Source: Actinomycetota bacterium | GTDB taxonomy: Bacteria; Actinomycetota; Actinomycetes; Nanopelagicales; Nanopelagicaceae | DNA length: 7,436 bases | Reading direction: 5' to 3' | Assembly: GCA_009699765.1 (NCBI GenBank) | Contig: WLNN01000066.1 | Coordinates: 1-7,436, forward strand | Shown here: one piece after another, positions 4,708 to 7,436 of the stretch | How positions within the stretch are numbered: the first letter of the stretch is position 1 | Layout: every line of letters begins with the position of its first letter | Position numbers and translations under genes: made by a program | Notes under the pieces: generated by a model | Databases searched by the model: none | What the model was told of the DNA's origin: nothing | Seen by the model: only the letters and a program-made list of their open reading frames with translations

Positions 4708-7436
4708 CTTAGCTGCGGCAAATGTAAGGACTGGTGAAATTGCATCAAGAATAATGTCATCAAAGTAATATGCAGTTGAATCACCGAATCGCGCATAGAC
4801 GATTGATGGAAGTGGAATCACAGCTTGAGGCGGCAATACCCAAGAAATCTGACTCTGCAAATCAATTTCTGTAACAGTGCCCGGCGCAAAACCACCATCG
4901 TTGCTGACGTAAATCTTATAAACGCCATCAGGCCAGACAAGATCTAGCAATACATTTGATGAGTTTGCATATCGGGCGCCACTATTGATTGAGACACCAA
5001 TCTGTCTTCCAGCTGGTGGAAGTGGAACAACGAGCGTGTAGAAACTTTGAGTTGCAACAACTCCAGCTGAGTTTGTAGCACGAACGGTGATTGTGAGTGG
5101 GCCGTTTACCGAGGTGTAGTACTTGTTGTAGGAAGTAATAGAGGATCCATCTTGAGCTGTCGATAACTTGTATTCGCCCACGGTGCCCTGAACTGACATT
5201 TCAGTGCTCACTGTGACTCCGGTTGCTCCAAAACAACGGGAAGAGGCTATGACTTCAAAATAATTATTGATGATGGGACGTGATATATCGTTTCCATTAA
5301 TTTGAATATCAATTGAATCATCTGCAAATATCGATCCAAATTGACCATCTGACATCACACGGTTTAGTGAGCCAACAGGGCCGCAGGTACCAGGATTGTT
5401 GTTACCGAAGGTGTACAGATTTGAATTGGTTGAGATAAATCCGGTTCCTGTTCCTTCAGAAAATTCTGAGAAGGTATTAGAAATATCGGCCGACACCATG
5501 TTGACCTGGTAATAAGTGATGTTGCGATTAACATCTAGTGCCTGAGTCCACCAAGTTTTATCTGATGCAAAGACCATCAATGTGTAACCATTTGAGCCAA
5601 TCGCAACAGGAGTACGTCCACCCGGAAGGACAGTTTGTTCAGGAATATAAACTTGGCTTGACTTGAAATTTCCCCAAGAAAAAAGCTTGCCAGTAGTTGT
5701 GAGTGCAGTATTTAGTTGAGATCCCTTTGACAATCCGGCAGAGACATCAGCGATCGGATCAGTAATTGTTGCTGAATCAGGATTGTTGCTTGTCTCCCAG
5801 TAATATCCGGAGCCATTGGTCATCATTCTTCCCAGATTAAAACCATAACCTCCCCAGGTATAAAGCTCACCTGATGTAGAAAGCGCTGCATAGAGATCGT
5901 TGCTCGCCCAAATGTTCTTGATGGTAATTCCAGCTAAGCCTGGAACAAGCGTAGGTGTGCGGTTATTGGAATCCCATTGATAGACATTTCCAGAGTTAGA
6001 AAGCGCCAGAGTTCGTTGCCCACTACTTGAAACAGAGATTCTCTTTACAACGACATTGGATAAAGAAGAAACTTGTGTTGGCGTGATCGGAACATCACCT
6101 AGAGCAAAAGTCGACGAAGGCGCATCCATGTTTCTGCGTGTGCCCCAGCTCCAGACTTTTCCTGAAGCATCCACAACAAGTAAGCCGTAATCTTGATCGT
6201 AATCCCAATTCGAATAAGTCGCCCCATCAATTATTTGAGGATTGCCAGGAATTTGTACCTTTGTAGGTTTCAAAGTTGTTCGTGGTGGTGTGGTGGTCAG
6301 AATATTCATAAAATTCATTGCACCGCCCCAGGCATATGCATATCCATCAGTGCCAATAGCAATTGATGTATCGCCGCCCGTATTGAATACTTTTGAGCGA
6401 GCGGTGACCGCTAGAGAAGATGAAGAACCATAAATTCCGACGTTGACAGTAAAGATCTTGGATGTGCCTATCGGAGTTTCAACTTTGAATGAATACGTAC
6501 GCCGACCACTGCTTGGAGCGGTTGCGGTGATAATAAAGGAATATGTGCCCGATTCATTTGTAGGAGTAGCAACCGTTTCGTATGTTCCATTGCCATCCAG
6601 ATCTGCACTTGCAGTTAGTTGTGATGCGCCTGTAAAACATGAAGAACGTGGATTGGTCAGTTTGAAAACAAGGTTATCTCCATTTTCACCCGCCAGGGTT
6701 TGGCCAGAAGTAAAAGCCACTGGTGAGTTAGAGCCAACAAAGGCAGTAGAGCTTCCCAACAGTATTGAGTCAGAAAAGTAGGTAGATCCAAATTGACCCG
6801 TTGAATACAACCTTGCTGTACCAGTACCGCAAGTGCCGTTGGTGTAATAATCGCCATCGGTCGTGAAAACGCGCTCCGAGGCGAATCCGATGTAATTTGG
6901 TGCGGATGCGAAAAGAGTTGGGGTGTCTGAAGAAGATGTTCTGACCGCATCAATTGCAGCTAACTTCGTCCAAGTTCCTGGTTGAAATACTCCAGTACCT
7001 TGTTCGATAGAAGCCGTCCACACATTGCGTGATGTGTCAGTCATCGCGATCATGGATGAATTGCGTGAATACGGTGCGACATCTAACATCGTTGTTCCGG
7101 CTGGTTTGGTTACTAAACCGAAATCACATCCGGCATAGCTTGAAAAATAAATATCCTCGTTGGAAGCTTTAATTACAGCTTTCGACCCATATCCCTTGAT
7201 CTCGATTGCATTCTGAATACTGATTGCTTCTGCGTCACCAGGAATAAAGTTTATTGAAAGAGGGACTCGCCATACTTTGCCATCAGTGTCTACTGCATTC
7301 AATAGATTCCGGGACATCTGAGTTGGGGTCGCGCCACAGCCTTGTATGTACCCTTGGTATGCAAAGCTTCGTATATAGATTCCTGCTAAAGATGGAATGC
7401 TCACCAAGGAGCGATCATTAGGATTCCACACGAGCA
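4705..7436 (-). CDS. Giant extracellular RCC1-propeller/Ig-like repeat protein, N-terminus beyond window
   Basis: The frame is open from the right edge to TAA at 4705-4707 and gives 909 residues; the GTG at 7431 is an internal Val codon, not a start. Starting from the right edge there are propeller blades, an Ig-like module near 6430-6660, a complete set of seven RCC1-like blades (W/F-G strands near 6340, 6150, 5975, 5860, 5680, 5550 and 5410, with motifs such as GKVWSWG, GELYTWGG and NLYTFGN), a second Ig-like module (about 5020-5280) and a final 'VSNDGGF'-type Ig-like domain (about 4705-5000). Both Ig-like modules follow a T-C-G...GQFGS...DSI segment and contain a later Cys-Phe, which suggests a conserved disulfide. 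No cytoplasmic motif is present. It is probably a secreted surface adhesin or binding protein; ligand unknown. Confidence 0.87.
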   Translation of the reverse strand, partial: LVWNPNDRSLVSIPSLAGIYIRSFAYQGYIQGCGATPTQMSRNLLNAVDTDGKVWRVPLSINFIPGDAEAISIQNAIEIKGYGSKAVIKASNEDIYFSSYAGCDFGLVTKPAGTTMLDVAPYSRNSSMIAMTDTSRNVWTASIEQGTGVFQPGTWTKLAAIDAVRTSSSDTPTLFASAPNYIGFASERVFTTDGDYYTNGTCGTGTARLYSTGQFGSTYFSDSILLGSSTAFVGSNSPVAFTSGQTLAGENGDNLVFKLTNPRSSCFTGASQLTASADLDGNGTYETVATPTNESGTYSFIITATAPSSGRRTYSFKVETPIGTSKIFTVNVGIYGSSSSLAVTARSKVFNTGGDTSIAIGTDGYAYAWGGAMNFMNILTTTPPRTTLKPTKVQIPGNPQIIDGATYSNWDYDQDYGLLVVDASGKVWSWGTRRNMDAPSSTFALGDVPITPTQVSSLSNVVVKRISVSSSGQRTLALSNSGNVYQWDSNNRTPTLVPGLAGITIKNIWASNDLYAALSTSGELYTWGGYGFNLGRMMTNGSGYYWETSNNPDSATITDPIADVSAGLSKGSQLNTALTTTGKLFSWGNFKSSQVYIPEQTVLPGGRTPVAIGSNGYTLMVFASDKTWWTQALDVNRNITYYQVNMVSADISNTFSEFSEGTGTGFISTNSNLYTFGNNNPGTCGPVGSLNRVMSDGQFGSIFADDSIDIQINGNDISRPIINNYFEVIASSRCFGATGVTVSTEMSVQGTVGEYKLSTAQDGSSITSYNKYYTSVNGPLTITVRATNSAGVVATQSFYTLVVPLPPAGRQIGVSINSGARYANSSNVLLDLVWPDGVYKIYVSNDGGFAPGTVTEIDLQSQISWVLPPQAVIPLPSIVYARFGDSTAYYFDDIILDAISPVLTFAAAK
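5333..7383 (-). repeat. Tandem 1452-bp (484-residue) protein module, second copy partial
   Basis: The 14-base string GATCCAAATTGACC occurs at 5333-5346 and again at 6785-6798 (GQFGS in both copies), a shift of 1452 bp. An independent anchor, the L-A-G-I segment after a 'W-x-x-N-x-R' strand, lies at about 5927 and 7379, also a shift of exactly 1452 bp. Overall similarity is otherwise modest, so the duplication is old, but its length has stayed constant over at least this span. Further copies probably lie beyond the right edge. Confidence 0.75.

Noticed and set aside
7429..7431. GTG as the start codon of the giant protein
   Set aside because: The frame stays open to the window edge, and the sequence there aligns with the middle of a propeller blade seen 484 residues later, so this is an internal Val.

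Overview
All recognisable genes lie on the minus strand, so the window reads right to left. Moderate GC, a Tat-type lipoprotein solute-binding protein, tiny Cys-rich proteins of the 'TWAGCGKH' type and secreted RCC1/Ig-like proteins with Pro/Thr linkers suggest a lower-GC actinobacterium, for example a freshwater planktonic lineage. This assignment is an inference from protein style; there is no rRNA or marker gene here.

Right region (7436 to 3721): the C-terminal 909 residues of a very large extracellular protein whose N-terminus is outside the window. It is built from RCC1-like beta-propellers and Ig-like modules. Two matching anchor pairs show a tandem unit of exactly 484 residues (1452 bp). 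One TAA separates it from a second secreted protein with its own signal peptide, an Ig-like domain, Gly-rich and Pro/Thr-rich linkers and a basic C-terminal beta domain. The two genes are in the same frame and only a few bases apart.

Middle region (3711 to 1007): a compact five-gene operon that looks built for sulfane-sulfur (persulfide) sensing and handling. A near-consensus promoter (TTGACT, 16 bp, TATGAT) is overlapped by a perfect 36-bp palindrome with a CCCCTAGGGG core. The genes follow in this order: a 37-aa Cys-rich protein, a CsoR/CstR-family repressor that keeps two Cys but lacks the copper-ligand His, a rhodanese lipoprotein, a CoA-disulfide reductase-like flavoprotein fused to a rhodanese domain, and a 55-aa paralogue of the first small protein. 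The two small genes, at the two ends of the operon, are easily missed by length-based gene calling. The likely scheme is that persulfide oxidises the repressor dithiol and releases the operator; the external rhodanese and the reductase-rhodanese fusion then process the sulfane sulfur. The role of the tiny Cys/His proteins is unknown.

Left region (1006 to 1): a 243-bp intergenic region with three inverted repeats, then the N-terminal 254 residues of an ABC-type solute-binding lipoprotein (probably for a carbohydrate) that runs off the left edge. No RNA genes, mobile elements or CRISPR arrays were seen.
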